Shown piece after piece: positions 7,852 to 16,895 of a stretch of DNA of 43,613 nucleotides. Position 1 is the stretch's first letter. Each line of letters opens with the position of its first letter. The notes below the pieces were generated by a model. The model was not told the origin of the DNA, searched no databases, and saw only the letters and a program-made list of their open reading frames with translations. Position numbers and translations under genes: made by a program. Location of the stretch: positions 1 to 43,613 of the forward strand of contig CAIWTJ010000193.1 in NCBI GenBank assembly GCA_903915535.1, written 5' to 3'. Origin of the DNA: Enhydrobacter aerosaccus. Lineage in GTDB: Bacteria; Pseudomonadota; Alphaproteobacteria; Reyranellales; Reyranellaceae.

Positions 7852-9128
7852 GCGTCCGTCGTCATCGCGCGGTCCTCGATGCGGCGGCAGATGACGAAAC
7901 CGCCGACCCCGATGGCGAGCACCATGAGGCCGCACACGAACTGCGTGCCGACCGCGCCCATCAGCTCGAAGCTCCAGGTCGCGAGCACGCTCGACACCAG
8001 CATGGCGGCGGCCATCACGACGAGGCGCAGGCGGAAGACGCGGGCGATGTCGTGGCCGTGGAACACGGTCTGCATGCGCGTGATCATCGGCACGAAGTAG
8101 AACGGCCCGCCGATGCCGGCCAGCAGCCCGCCCAGCATCATCGCGGGCAGCAGCAGCGTCGAGGGCAGGATCCAGACCGAGACGGCCAGCCAGGTGAAGC
8201 CCACGCCCATCGCGACATAGCCCATGAACATGGTCGAGAGCGCGCGCTTGAAGCGGATGCTGCCCGCGATGATGTTGCCGCTGACGTCGCCCAGCCCATA
8301 GGCGCCCATCACCAGCGCGTAGGCCGCGAGGTCGCCGAAGCCCAGGAACGTCGGACGGTATTCCGTGACGATCAGCGCGATCGCGAGGCTGAGCGCCACC
8401 ATCCACGGCCCGTTCATCACCGCGTTGACGATCAGCGTGGCGCCCGTGGTGGGCTCGCTCAGCATCAGCCGGAAGCCCGCGGTCAGCGCGTCCCAGGCGC
8501 CGCCCAGGCCCGGCCGCAGGCGCACGGGGTTTTCCTCGGCCACGAGGCGGTCGCGCGCGGCCTTGAGCGACATGCCCGAAATCAGGAAGCCCAACGCCGT
8601 TGCCGTGAGGAAATGGATCACCGGCAGGAAGATGTGTAGCAGCGCCGCCACCATCGGGCCGACCAGGCGGGCGATGCGGTAGGTCGCGTCGAACAGGCCG
8701 TTGATCGCCTGCTGCGCGTCGCGGTCGGGCACCAGCACCGGGATGGTCGATTGCAGTGCGGGCGAGAACACCATGCGCAGGCAGGCGAGCCCGACCGACG
8801 AGATGATCAGAAGCGTGATCGAGACGCCGAAGAAGTAATAGCCGGCCACCGGCAGGAGGGCAAAGGCGGCACTCCAGGCGCGCGAACCGATCATCGCTTT
8901 GTCGGCGCGCCAACGGTCGAAGATCACGCCGCCGAACAGCCCCGCCACCAGCATGGCCACGTACTGCACGCCGGTCACCAGCCCCGCCATGTTTCCCGCG
9001 ACCTCGACGGCCAGCCATACGCTGGCGACGCGGAACAGGTCCTCGCCGATCGTCGACGTGCACAGGCCCGACCACACGGTGAGCACCGCGCGGTCTGAGA
9101 GGGGACGGAAGACGGGAGGCAGCCTCAT
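7848..9128 (-). CDS. MFS exporter (EntS/MFS_3-like)
   Basis: A 426-residue protein with about twelve hydrophobic segments. The N-terminal LFRVASVWLAVEVAGNMAGLVTGVQYVAMLVAGLFGGVIFDRWRADK holds the loop 2-3 signature (GVIFDRWRADK) of major facilitator transporters. The layout resembles the enterobactin-exporter-like MFS_3 group, which usually exports small molecules or drugs. The substrate is unknown. It starts at 9128, just upstream of the serine hydrolase gene's stop (9142), on the same strand, so the two are likely co-transcribed. The 3' end overlaps the convergent gene by four bases. Confidence 0.87.
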   Translation of the reverse strand: MRLPPVFRPLSDRAVLTVWSGLCTSTIGEDLFRVASVWLAVEVAGNMAGLVTGVQYVAMLVAGLFGGVIFDRWRADKAMIGSRAWSAAFALLPVAGYYFFGVSITLLIISSVGLACLRMVFSPALQSTIPVLVPDRDAQQAINGLFDATYRIARLVGPMVAALLHIFLPVIHFLTATALGFLISGMSLKAARDRLVAEENPVRLRPGLGGAWDALTAGFRLMLSEPTTGATLIVNAVMNGPWMVALSLAIALIVTEYRPTFLGFGDLAAYALVMGAYGLGDVSGNIIAGSIRFKRALSTMFMGYVAMGVGFTWLAVSVWILPSTLLLPAMMLGGLLAGIGGPFYFVPMITRMQTVFHGHDIARVFRLRLVVMAAAMLVSSVLATWSFELMGAVGTQFVCGLMVLAIGVGGFVICRRIEDRAMTTDA

Positions 9129-9141
9129 GTCGGTCGGCGGC

Positions 9142-10362
9142 TCAGCGCACCCAGACGCCGCTGTCCTTGTTCTTGAAGCCCATCGAGAGATAGGCCGCGT
9201 CGACCAGCTTCTGGCCGCGCGCGTTCATCAGCAGGCCCGGTCCCATCTGGTTCATCGTGTAGCCGAAGGAAAACCCCGCGGCTGGATCGGCGAAGCCCAG
9301 CGAGCCGCCGGCACCGACATGGCCGAAGGCGGCGCTGCTCAGGATCACGCTGTCGGAGTCTTCGCCCCAGATTTTCGCGGCGATCGAGCGCTTCCTGTTG
9401 TCCATCGACTTCATGAAGCCCAGCGCGAAGCGCGTCGGGATGCGCAGGGTGGCATCGTCGTGCGTCGCCATCGAGACCTCGGCCATGCGGCTGAGCGTCC
9501 GGCCGTCGACCAGTTTTCCGCCGCCCTGGCTGAGCGGCGCGTACATGCCCGCGAGTCCGCGCGCATTGGTGATGCCGTTGGCCGCGCCGATCTCGGCGGC
9601 ATGACCCGCGCGGCTGTTCGCACCGCCCGCGCGCCACGCGCCGTTGTTCATATAGAAGAGCGAGGGAATCGACTGCCGATTGGTCGCGAGATCGATGAGA
9701 AAGGGCGTCTTCGCATCTTCGGCCTTCAGCGAGAAGGCGATGATCGGCGCCACGCGCGGCTCGATCTCCTCCGGCGTACCGATCCAGAAATCGAGGCCGA
9801 GCGGCTTGGCAACTTCGTCACGGAAATAGGCGCCGAGCGACTTGCCGCTGGCGCGCCGCACCATTTCGCCGACCGTCCATCCGAAGGTGAAGCCGTGATA
9901 GCCGTTGCGCGTCCCCGGCACCCAGAACGGCTCCTCGGCCGCGAGGCGCTCGGTCATGTACGCCCAGTCGTAGGGTCCGTCGTCCTTCACCTTGTCGCGC
10001 AGCGCCGGCACGGCGGCCGAATGGTCGAGCATCATGCGCGTGGTCACGCGGTCCTTGCCGTGCTGGCCGAATTCCGGCCACTGCTCGGTGACCGGTGCGT
10101 CGAGGTCGAGCTTGCCGCGCGAGGCGAGCATGTGGGCGCAGAGCGCGGTCGCTCCCTTGGTGCAGGAGAAGACGATGCTGACCGTGTCCTTTTTCCACGG
10201 CGCCTGGGTCTTGGGATTGGCGGTGCCGCCCCACAGGTCGACGACGGTCTCGCCGCCCACGACCAGGCACACCGATGCACCAACCTCGCCGCGCTCGGCA
10301 AAGTTCTGCGCGAAGGTCTCGGCGACGCGCTCGTAGCCCTTCTTGCAGATGCCTTCGGTCAT
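9142..10362 (-). CDS. Serine hydrolase (beta-lactamase/EstB-like fold)
   Basis: A 406-residue member of the serine beta-lactamase-like superfamily. The S-x-x-K motif is FSCTKGA (about 66-72). A candidate tyrosine motif lies in NGYHGFTFGWTVGEMV (about 153-168), and a late FGHVGAGGSLGFADP stretch stands where the KTG-equivalent His-Gly segment occurs in EstB-type esterases. There is no signal peptide, unlike secreted beta-lactamases, so it is probably a cytoplasmic esterase. The ATG at 10362 overlaps the stop of the upstream carboxylesterase gene (ATGA), so the two hydrolases are coupled and may share a pathway. Confidence 0.87.
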   Translation of the reverse strand: MTEGICKKGYERVAETFAQNFAERGEVGASVCLVVGGETVVDLWGGTANPKTQAPWKKDTVSIVFSCTKGATALCAHMLASRGKLDLDAPVTEQWPEFGQHGKDRVTTRMMLDHSAAVPALRDKVKDDGPYDWAYMTERLAAEEPFWVPGTRNGYHGFTFGWTVGEMVRRASGKSLGAYFRDEVAKPLGLDFWIGTPEEIEPRVAPIIAFSLKAEDAKTPFLIDLATNRQSIPSLFYMNNGAWRAGGANSRAGHAAEIGAANGITNARGLAGMYAPLSQGGGKLVDGRTLSRMAEVSMATHDDATLRIPTRFALGFMKSMDNRKRSIAAKIWGEDSDSVILSSAAFGHVGAGGSLGFADPAAGFSFGYTMNQMGPGLLMNARGQKLVDAAYLSMGFKNKDSGVWVR

Positions 10363-11024
10363 TGCGGCACGCGCAGGCCGAACACATGCAGCAGGAAGCG
10401 GGCTGCGTGGGAGAGGCCGCTCTGGTCGATGCCGTGGCCGACGCCGGGCGCGATATGGACGGCGACGTCGATGCCGTTGGCCTTGAGCGCCTGGGCCGCC
10501 TGTTCGGTGAGCATATGCGGCAACATCTCGTCGGCGTCGCCGTGGATCAGCAGGATCGGTGGGCGCGTCTTGATCTCGGTCTTCAGTTCCTCCGCGCCGG
10601 AGAGCGCGCCGGAGAAGCCCACGATGCCCGCCAACTGTTTGGCGCGGCGCAGACCCACGTGCAGGGACATCATCGTGCCCTGACTGAAGCCCACCAGCAC
10701 GGTCTGGCTCTCGTCGAGCCCGTACTTGGCCATCGTCTCGTCGAGGAAGGTGTCGATGAACGGTGCCGCGCTGCGCGTGCCGGCCAGCCGCGACGCGGGA
10801 TCGAGGCGGTTGATGGGGAACCACTGGAAGCCCATCGGATTGCCGTCGCAGGGATAGGGCGCGTTGGGGGCCACGAAGATCGCGTCGGGCATCAAGGGCG
10901 CCAGCACCGGTGCGAGTCCGATCAGGTCGTTGCCGTCGGCGCCGTAGCCGTGCAGGAGGACGACGAGCTGTTTGGGTTTGCCGCCGCTCTGCGGGCCGTG
11001 CGTGGGGCCGTCGATCCTGGTCAT
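10359..11024 (-). CDS. Carboxylesterase/phospholipase (alpha/beta hydrolase)
   Basis: A 221-residue alpha/beta hydrolase of the phospholipase/carboxylesterase (Abhydrolase_2) family. The oxyanion region is VVLLHGYGADGNDLIGL (21-37), the nucleophile is in VGFSQGTMM (GxSxG), the acid in LIHGDADEMLP and the histidine in GVGHGID. Relatives hydrolyse short-chain esters, lysophospholipids or S-acyl thioesters; the substrate here is not known. The ATG at 11024 overlaps the stop of the glycosylase gene, and its own stop overlaps the serine hydrolase start. The three genes therefore form a tightly coupled minus-strand operon. Confidence 0.92.
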   Translation of the reverse strand: MTRIDGPTHGPQSGGKPKQLVVLLHGYGADGNDLIGLAPVLAPLMPDAIFVAPNAPYPCDGNPMGFQWFPINRLDPASRLAGTRSAAPFIDTFLDETMAKYGLDESQTVLVGFSQGTMMSLHVGLRRAKQLAGIVGFSGALSGAEELKTEIKTRPPILLIHGDADEMLPHMLTEQAAQALKANGIDVAVHIAPGVGHGIDQSGLSHAARFLLHVFGLRVPQ

Positions 11025-11752
11025 TTCTTCTTCCCTGACTTTTTCTTCGCCGCCTTCTTCCTGGCGGCCACTCTTGCTTTGGCGACGATCTTCGGCTTCG
11101 CGACCGTCGGGAGCTCTTTCTTGCTCCAGTCCGGCATGTTGCGGCGATAGTGCCAGAGCAGCAATGCCGCCGCACTGCGCCAGGGACGCCACTGCTCTGC
11201 GATTTTGAGCAGGCCCTTGGCGTCGGGCCGCGTCTTGAGCTTCTTGAGATGCTGCGCCGCCATCCAAAGGCCGAGATCGAGGCCGGGCATGATGTCGGGT
11301 CTTGCATGCGCGAACATCAGGTAGATTTCCGCTGTCCAGGGGCCGATGCCCTTGGCCTGCGTCAACATCGCGATCGCCGCGGCATCGTCCAGCGTCTCGA
11401 GCCGGGCGAAGTCGATGCGGCCCTCGACGATGTCGGTGGCGAGCGAACGGCCATATTTCATCTTCGACGCCGACAGGCCGACGGCGCGCAATTGCTCGTC
11501 GGTCAACTTGAGGAAGTCCGCCGGAGTCATGGTCGGCACGGCTTCCTCAAGGCGCAACCAGATCGCGCGCGCAGCATGGACCGATATCTGCTGCCCACAG
11601 ATCGAGCGCATCAGCCCGCCGAACCCCGACGGCACGATGCGCAGTTCGGGGTGGCCCACTTCCTTGATCGCGCGCGCGAAGTCGGGATCGACCTTCGCCA
11701 GATGCCGCATCGCTTTCTTGAGATTTTCGGGATCGAGAATTGCCTGTGCCAT
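11021..11752 (-). CDS. DNA-3-methyladenine glycosylase (AlkA-like, HhH-GPD)
   Basis: A 243-residue HhH-GPD base-excision glycosylase. The helix-hairpin-helix is LTQAKGIGPWTAEIYLMF (about 129-146), followed by the catalytic aspartate region MPGLDLGL (D158). The N-terminal part has IVPSGFGGLMRSICGQQISVHAA, typical of the AlkA/MAG group. It removes alkylated purines from DNA. The last 25 residues are an extended lysine/alanine tail (KKAAKKKSGKKK) unlike the enzyme core, probably an accessory DNA-binding extension of histone-H1 type. It starts 45 bp from the divergent gluQ gene. Confidence 0.92.
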   Translation of the reverse strand: MAQAILDPENLKKAMRHLAKVDPDFARAIKEVGHPELRIVPSGFGGLMRSICGQQISVHAARAIWLRLEEAVPTMTPADFLKLTDEQLRAVGLSASKMKYGRSLATDIVEGRIDFARLETLDDAAAIAMLTQAKGIGPWTAEIYLMFAHARPDIMPGLDLGLWMAAQHLKKLKTRPDAKGLLKIAEQWRPWRSAAALLLWHYRRNMPDWSKKELPTVAKPKIVAKARVAARKKAAKKKSGKKK

Positions 11753-11797
11753 GCGCCCGGCATAGCACGCCCGCCGAAGGCGCTGTAACGTCGGATC

Positions 11798-12625
11798 ATG
11801 ACCGTCGTCACCCGATTTGCCCCCAGCCCGACGGGCGAGCTGCATCTCGGCTCGGCCTATTCGGCGTGGCAGTGCTGGCATCGGGCGCGCGATGCGGGCG
11901 GCACGTTCCTGCTGCGCATCGAGGATATCGACATCCGTCGCTGCAAGCGCGAGTTCGAGACGGCGATCCTGGCCGATCTCACGTGGCTGGGCTTCACCTG
12001 GGATGGTGCGGTGCGGCGGCAGTCCGATCACTTCGGCGACTACGGACGCGTGCTCGATAAATTGGATGCCCGCGGGCTGATCTATCCCTGCTTCTGCACG
12101 CGGTCGGACATCGCGGCCTCCGCGAACGCGCCGCATGGCCCGGACGGGCCGCTCTATCCCGGCACGTGCAGACATCTCTCACTGCAGGAGCGGCGAGACA
12201 GGATCGCGGCGGGCGTCGAGCACTGCCTGCGTCTCGACGCGGCTAAGGCGGCGGCTGAGGCGGGGCCGTACAGTTTCACCGACGAGAAGAGGGGCCGCAT
12301 CTCGGGCGAGCCGTTGCTGTTCGGCGACGTGGTGATCGCGCGCAAGGATACGCCCACCAGCTATCACCTCTCGGTGACGCACGACGATCACCTCCAGGGC
12401 ATCACCCTGGTGACGCGCGGGGAGGACCTGCTGCCGTCCACGCATGTCCATGTGCTGCTGCAGAAGCTGCTGGGCTACGAAACGCCGCTCTATGCCCATC
12501 ACCGGCTGTTGACGGCGCCCGACGGCAAGAGGCTCGCCAAGCGCGACCGCTCGCTTACCATCCGTGCGCTACGCGACAGCGGCCGGACGCCGGAGGAGGT
12601 TTTCAGCCTGCTGCCGAAGGACTAG
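11798..12625 (+). CDS. gluQRS: Glutamyl-Q tRNA(Asp) synthetase
   Basis: A 275-residue truncated glutamyl-tRNA synthetase homologue that attaches glutamate to queuosine in the anticodon of tRNA-Asp. It keeps the catalytic domain: HLGS at 16-19 (HIGH equivalent in FAPSPTGELHLGSA), RIEDID, and GKRLAKRD near 244 (KMSKS equivalent). It has the zinc site typical of the family, C98, C100, Y120 and C124 (CFC...YPGTC). It lacks the anticodon-binding domain of true GltX, and its length matches the family. The Rieske gene follows by 9 bp on the same strand. Confidence 0.95.
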   Translation: MTVVTRFAPSPTGELHLGSAYSAWQCWHRARDAGGTFLLRIEDIDIRRCKREFETAILADLTWLGFTWDGAVRRQSDHFGDYGRVLDKLDARGLIYPCFCTRSDIAASANAPHGPDGPLYPGTCRHLSLQERRDRIAAGVEHCLRLDAAKAAAEAGPYSFTDEKRGRISGEPLLFGDVVIARKDTPTSYHLSVTHDDHLQGITLVTRGEDLLPSTHVHVLLQKLLGYETPLYAHHRLLTAPDGKRLAKRDRSLTIRALRDSGRTPEEVFSLLPKD

Positions 12626-12634
12626 TCTCGGATC

Positions 12635-13792
12635 ATGAAAAGACAAGAAGAACTGGCCGTCGGGAGGCGGCTGCTGGATCACATCGAGGCCCGCACCACC
12701 GACCTGGCGGACGCGATGCTCCGCAACAAGGTGATCAACTATTCCTGCCGCGAGCGCGCGGCGCTGGAGCGCGAGAAACTGTTTCGCGACCAGCCGATCC
12801 TGATGGGCCTGTCGATGCGGTTGCCCAAGCCCGGCGACTATCTGACCGAGGACGTGGCCGGCATGCCTGTTCTGATGACGCGCACCGCCGACGGCACCGT
12901 GATGGCCTTCGCCAACATCTGTCGTCATCGCGCGGCACCGGTCGCGCAAGGCTGCGGCCATGCCAAGGCCTTCACCTGCCCCTATCACGGCTGGACCTAC
13001 GATCTCGCGGGCAAGCTTCTGGGCACGACGGACAAGGTGGGCTTCGCCGGCATCGATCTCGCAGCACACGGGCTCGTGCGGTTACCGGCGGCAGAGCGGC
13101 ACGGGCTGCTGTTCGTGCGGCCAAAGCCCGCGCAAGCAGGCGAGAGTCTCGTGCTGGACGTCGACACGGGGCTGGGCAGCATGGCCGCCGATTTCGATGC
13201 GCTGAAACTCGATACGTTTCCGCTGTTCTCGACGGATCGCGTCGCGCCGCGCCTCAACTGGAAATTCGCCATCGACACGTTCCTCGAGGGCTATCACATC
13301 AAGCACCTGCACCATAAGACGATCGCACCGTACTTCATCGGCAACTGCGGCCTGTTCGACGGCGCGGGGCCGCATGGCCGCATGTGCGTGCCGCGCACAT
13401 CGATCGAGACGATGCGCGGCGTGCCGGAAGCCGACCGCAGCTTCTTCCCGCACATCATCGCGCTCTATCAGCTCTTCCCCAACAGCCTGCTGATCTGGCA
13501 AATCGACCATGTCGAGATCTGGCGCGCCTTCCCGGGACGCGACGATCCCAGCCACGCCGACGTCGAGATGACGATCTACAAGCCGCCGGTGACGACGCGC
13601 CCGGACTCCTACTGGGAGAAGAATCGCGAGATCGCGATCCGCACGGTGCTCGAGGAGGATTTCCCCCTGGGCGAGCGCATGCAGATCGGCTTCGAATCGG
13701 GCGCCACCGAGGACGTGATCTACGGCCGCAACGAGCCTTCGCTGGTGCATTTCCATTCCTCGATCCGCAACGCGCTCGGAGTTCCGGCATGA
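12635..13792 (+). CDS. Rieske 2Fe-2S aromatic ring-hydroxylating-type oxygenase
   Basis: A 385-residue alpha-subunit-like oxygenase. The Rieske cluster ligands are C96-x-H98 (CRHR) and C115-x-x-H118 (CPYHGW). The mononuclear iron site is in LNWKFAIDTFLEGYHIKHLHH, with D214, E218, H221 and H226, and an aspartate in LEEDFPLGERMQIGF as likely third ligand. Such enzymes hydroxylate or demethylate aromatic or quaternary ammonium substrates and need a reductase, which is not encoded nearby. The gene overlaps the following methyltransferase-like gene by four bases (ATGA), so the pair is co-translated and probably works in one pathway. The substrate is unknown. Confidence 0.92.
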   Translation: MKRQEELAVGRRLLDHIEARTTDLADAMLRNKVINYSCRERAALEREKLFRDQPILMGLSMRLPKPGDYLTEDVAGMPVLMTRTADGTVMAFANICRHRAAPVAQGCGHAKAFTCPYHGWTYDLAGKLLGTTDKVGFAGIDLAAHGLVRLPAAERHGLLFVRPKPAQAGESLVLDVDTGLGSMAADFDALKLDTFPLFSTDRVAPRLNWKFAIDTFLEGYHIKHLHHKTIAPYFIGNCGLFDGAGPHGRMCVPRTSIETMRGVPEADRSFFPHIIALYQLFPNSLLIWQIDHVEIWRAFPGRDDPSHADVEMTIYKPPVTTRPDSYWEKNREIAIRTVLEEDFPLGERMQIGFESGATEDVIYGRNEPSLVHFHSSIRNALGVPA

Positions 13793-14895
13793 CCCAACGC
13801 GGCAAGCCACCGTTCCGGGCCGACCAGGTCGGCAGCCTGCTGCGCTCGGCGCCCGTGAAGGAGGCGCGCACCAAGCTGCTGGCGGGCGAGATCACGGCAG
13901 CCCAGTTGAAGGCGGTCGAGGATGCCGAGATCACCAAGCTCGTCGCCAGGCAGGAGTCGATCGGCCTGCAGGCGGTAACCGACGGAGAGTTCCGGCGCTC
14001 GTGGTGGCACTACGATTTCCTGAAGCATCTCGACGGCGTCGAGCTGGTGAGCGTGACCCAGGGCCTGCAGTTCAAGGGCACCCAGACCAAGGCCGAAGGG
14101 TTGCACGTTCACGGCAAGATCGATTTTTCCGCCGGCCATCCGATGATCGAGCATTTCAAGTTCCTGAAGTCGGTCGCGAAGGCCGTGCCCAAGATGACGA
14201 TCCCGTCGCCCACGGCATTGCACTTCCGCGGCGGCCGCAAGGCGATCGAGATGTCGGCCTATGCCACGATGGAGCCGTTCTTCGTGGATCTCGGAATGGC
14301 CTACACCAAGGCCGTGCGCGCCTTCGGCGAGGCGGGCTGCACTTACCTCCAGCTCGACGAAGTGTTCGTGGCCTATCTCTGCGACGACGCCCAGCGCCAG
14401 ATGCTGCGCGATCGCGGCGACGATCCCGACAGCCTTCTGCATGTTTATGCCGACCTGGTGAACGCCGCCTGCGCCGGCCGTACGCCAGGCATGACGATCT
14501 CGATGCACCTCTGCCGCGGCAACTTCCGCTCCACCTGGATGGCGCAAGGCGGCTACGAGCGGGTAGCCGACATCCTGTTCAACCGAATGAACGTCGATGC
14601 CTATTTCATGGAGTACGACAGCGAGCGCGCCGGTGGCTTCGAGCCGCTGCGCTATCTGCCCAAGGGCAAGCAGGTCGTGCTGGGCGTGATGACGTCCAAG
14701 ACCGGCGCATTGGAGAGCAAGGACCAGCTCAAGCGCCGCATCGAGGAGGCCGCGAAGTTCACCTCCCTCGACCAGCTCTGCCTCTCGCCCCAGTGCGGCT
14801 TCGCCTCGACCGAGGAGGGCAACCTGCTGGCCGAAGAGGAACAATGGGCCAAGCTCTCGCGCTGCGTCGAGGTGGCGAAAGAGGTCTGGGGCTAG
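13789..14895 (+). CDS. MetE C-terminal-like cobalamin-independent methyltransferase
   Basis: A 368-residue protein related to the catalytic C-terminal barrel of methionine synthase MetE and to stand-alone MetE-like proteins. It starts PPFRADQVGSLLR, a family signature. The zinc ligands are present: H240 and C242 (SMHLCRGN), E275 (YFMEYDSERAG) and C336 (LSPQCGF). The N-terminal folate-binding half of full MetE is missing, so the methyl donor is probably not methyltetrahydropteroyltriglutamate in the usual way. Coupling to the Rieske oxygenase suggests methyl transfer connected with substrate catabolism; this is inference. The stop TAG shares the CTAG palindrome with the stop of the convergent gene. 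Confidence 0.9.
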   Translation: MTQRGKPPFRADQVGSLLRSAPVKEARTKLLAGEITAAQLKAVEDAEITKLVARQESIGLQAVTDGEFRRSWWHYDFLKHLDGVELVSVTQGLQFKGTQTKAEGLHVHGKIDFSAGHPMIEHFKFLKSVAKAVPKMTIPSPTALHFRGGRKAIEMSAYATMEPFFVDLGMAYTKAVRAFGEAGCTYLQLDEVFVAYLCDDAQRQMLRDRGDDPDSLLHVYADLVNAACAGRTPGMTISMHLCRGNFRSTWMAQGGYERVADILFNRMNVDAYFMEYDSERAGGFEPLRYLPKGKQVVLGVMTSKTGALESKDQLKRRIEEAAKFTSLDQLCLSPQCGFASTEEGNLLAEEEQWAKLSRCVEVAKEVWG

Positions 14896-15440
14896 CGCCC
14901 GTCCAGTAGCTGGTTCAGCCAGACCTGCACGGTATTCGACTCGATGAATTCGTGCGCCTGCCTGGCGACGGCGGGATCGTCGAGCTTGCCGACCACGAGG
15001 GCCACGATCAGGTCGCACTTGTAGTTGACGGCGATGGCCTCGGCGGTGCGCGTGCCGTCCTTCGTCGCGACATTGTAGAGCCGGGCGCGGCCGAACAGGT
15101 CGGTGATGCGGATGCGGTGGCCGTCCTGCACCGGCGTGAACTTCTCGTCGAGCAGGTCGACGTCGGTCACCTGGTCGACCTCCGAATCGTCGACCACGCC
15201 GGTCTCGCAGTTGGCGCAGAAGCCGAACTTGGGCCGCACGTACACGGTGAGATCGCCGTTGCGCCAGGCGCGGCCGGGCGGGAAGCCGTCGCGCAGGAAG
15301 GGCCACGCCGTCGCGTGCCAGCCGGGGCCCCATTCGTCCATCCACGTCTTGTACCAGCGCGCGAAGGACGAGAAGCCCAGAAGACCGACCACGAGCGTGG
15401 CCGCCAGCAGCGCGTGAATGAGCGTACGCTGCTTCAGCAT
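14892..15440 (-). CDS. Membrane-anchored hypothetical protein
   Basis: A 182-residue protein with one N-terminal hydrophobic segment (LIHALLAATLVVGLLGFSSF, about 7-26) acting as signal anchor, so the rest should be periplasmic. A cysteine pair in KFGFCANCETG (CxxC) recalls a thioredoxin-like or metal-binding turn, with a third cysteine in NYKCDLIVALVVG. No known domain is recognised. It is the last gene of a six-gene operon and starts 3 bp after the secreted beta-propeller gene, suggesting the two exported proteins act together. Confidence 0.75.
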   Translation of the reverse strand: MLKQRTLIHALLAATLVVGLLGFSSFARWYKTWMDEWGPGWHATAWPFLRDGFPPGRAWRNGDLTVYVRPKFGFCANCETGVVDDSEVDQVTDVDLLDEKFTPVQDGHRIRITDLFGRARLYNVATKDGTRTAEAIAVNYKCDLIVALVVGKLDDPAVARQAHEFIESNTVQVWLNQLLDGR

Positions 15441-15443
15441 CGT

Positions 15444-16877
15444 CTAAGGAAGTCCCGCCGCCTGCCGTGCGCTGCCGGTGAGTTCGAGGATGTGCAGGCC
15501 GGTGTTGGCGCGGTCGACGATATAGATGTAGCCGCGCGCGTCGGTCTCGACATTGTTGGTCTGGATCGCGACTTTGCAGCGTTCCTTGCCGTCCACCATG
15601 ACGCAGCGCTTGTCGGTCTTGTCGGTGATCGACGGGATGAAATAGCCGACTTCCTTGGGCTGGAAGGGATCGCGGATATCGACGGCACGGACACCGGCAT
15701 TGAAGAAGGCGATGAAGGTCATCTTCTTGTAGAAGACCGGATCCATGCTCTCGTTCGACGAATGCGCGCCGAAGCGGCCGCCGCGCTGGCAGAAATTGCC
15801 GGCAGTCTCGTCGGCCGTGTAGCTGGAGACGATCATCGGCCGCTTCTCGGTCGACATGTCGGCGAACCACACCATCTGCCGTGCCTCGAGGCACTCGTTC
15901 AGGATCGCTTCGTCCACGATCATGAGGATGTCACGCTTGGCGCCGTCCTTGTCCCTGGCGAACTGGGCGACCGGCATCTGCAGCATCGGGAAGGTGGTGT
16001 GCGCGCCGTTCCAGCCCGACATTTCCAGGCGCGCGATCTCGGGCGCGCGCAGGTTCTCCGGGGTCGGGGCCGCCGGGCCTTTCAGCAGTTTCTCCCGATC
16101 GACGATCTGCACCACCCCGCCGCGATTGGTGCCGTAGCCGAAGTAGACGCGGTTGCCGGCCGGGCCCGTCGAGATCGGTCCGTGAAGCTCGGTGGGCACC
16201 GCGCCCGTGGCGCCGGGCTCCTGGCCGGGCAGGCCGAAGTCGCGGATCTTCTTCGGATGCGCGGGATCGGAGAGGTCGTAGATCTGAGTCATGCGCCGCA
16301 CGCGCCAGTCGGGCGCGCCGGAGACGAGGTAGGCGATGCCGGTGTCGCATTCCCACCAGCTCTTGTGCGTGTCCCGGAGGCCATCTAGCCGCGTCACCAG
16401 CACCGGGTTCGCGGGATCGGCGGTGTTCCAGATCTCGTGCGCCTCGCCACCGAAGGTGCGGAGCATGTAGACGGCGTTCCTGTCGGCGTTCGGAAGTGTC
16501 TTGCCGTCGCATACGCGTACCATCTGCGCGCCGCCGCCTTCATACTTGCCGGCCTGTCCGGGAATGTGGCGCAGGTACTTCGGGTTGGCGGGATCGGTGA
16601 CGTCGACCAGCGACGTGCCGTTGTGCTCGGCCTTGCCCGTCATCGGGTTGACGGGATCGGGCACGTCGTCGGTGCCGCCATGATGGCCGATGTAGGCGAT
16701 CCAGCGGTCGCCCTGGCGATGGATCGTGGGCTGGTAAGCCGAGCGCGCCTGCAGGTCGTTGCTGCCGACCAGCCTCATGTTGGAGGCTTCCGGTGGCGCG
16801 CCGATCTTCTGCTGCTGCGCCGAGGCGGCTGCCGTCATCGCGAGAAGACCGAGGATCGCAAGCGCAGGTCGTGTCAT
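15444..16877 (-). CDS. Secreted LVIVD-type beta-propeller protein
   Basis: A 477-residue exported protein with a clear signal peptide (LAILGLLAMTAAASAQQ, cleavage about residue 20). The mature part contains repeats of the form (S/L)-x-V-D-x-x-D-P-x-x-P-x-x-L/I (TSLVDVTDPANPKYL, IWNTADPANPVLV, IYDLSDPAHPKKI, VRAVDIRDPFQPKEV), which define LVIVD-like propellers. No catalytic motif is evident. Such proteins are often periplasmic binding or structural proteins. The first ATG has a plausible ribosome site (AAAGGGAAA). It lies 18 bp downstream of the membrane protein gene in the amidase operon. Confidence 0.85.
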   Translation of the reverse strand: MTRPALAILGLLAMTAAASAQQQKIGAPPEASNMRLVGSNDLQARSAYQPTIHRQGDRWIAYIGHHGGTDDVPDPVNPMTGKAEHNGTSLVDVTDPANPKYLRHIPGQAGKYEGGGAQMVRVCDGKTLPNADRNAVYMLRTFGGEAHEIWNTADPANPVLVTRLDGLRDTHKSWWECDTGIAYLVSGAPDWRVRRMTQIYDLSDPAHPKKIRDFGLPGQEPGATGAVPTELHGPISTGPAGNRVYFGYGTNRGGVVQIVDREKLLKGPAAPTPENLRAPEIARLEMSGWNGAHTTFPMLQMPVAQFARDKDGAKRDILMIVDEAILNECLEARQMVWFADMSTEKRPMIVSSYTADETAGNFCQRGGRFGAHSSNESMDPVFYKKMTFIAFFNAGVRAVDIRDPFQPKEVGYFIPSITDKTDKRCVMVDGKERCKVAIQTNNVETDARGYIYIVDRANTGLHILELTGSARQAAGLP

Positions 16878-16895
16878 GGCGTTTCCCTTTAGTTT

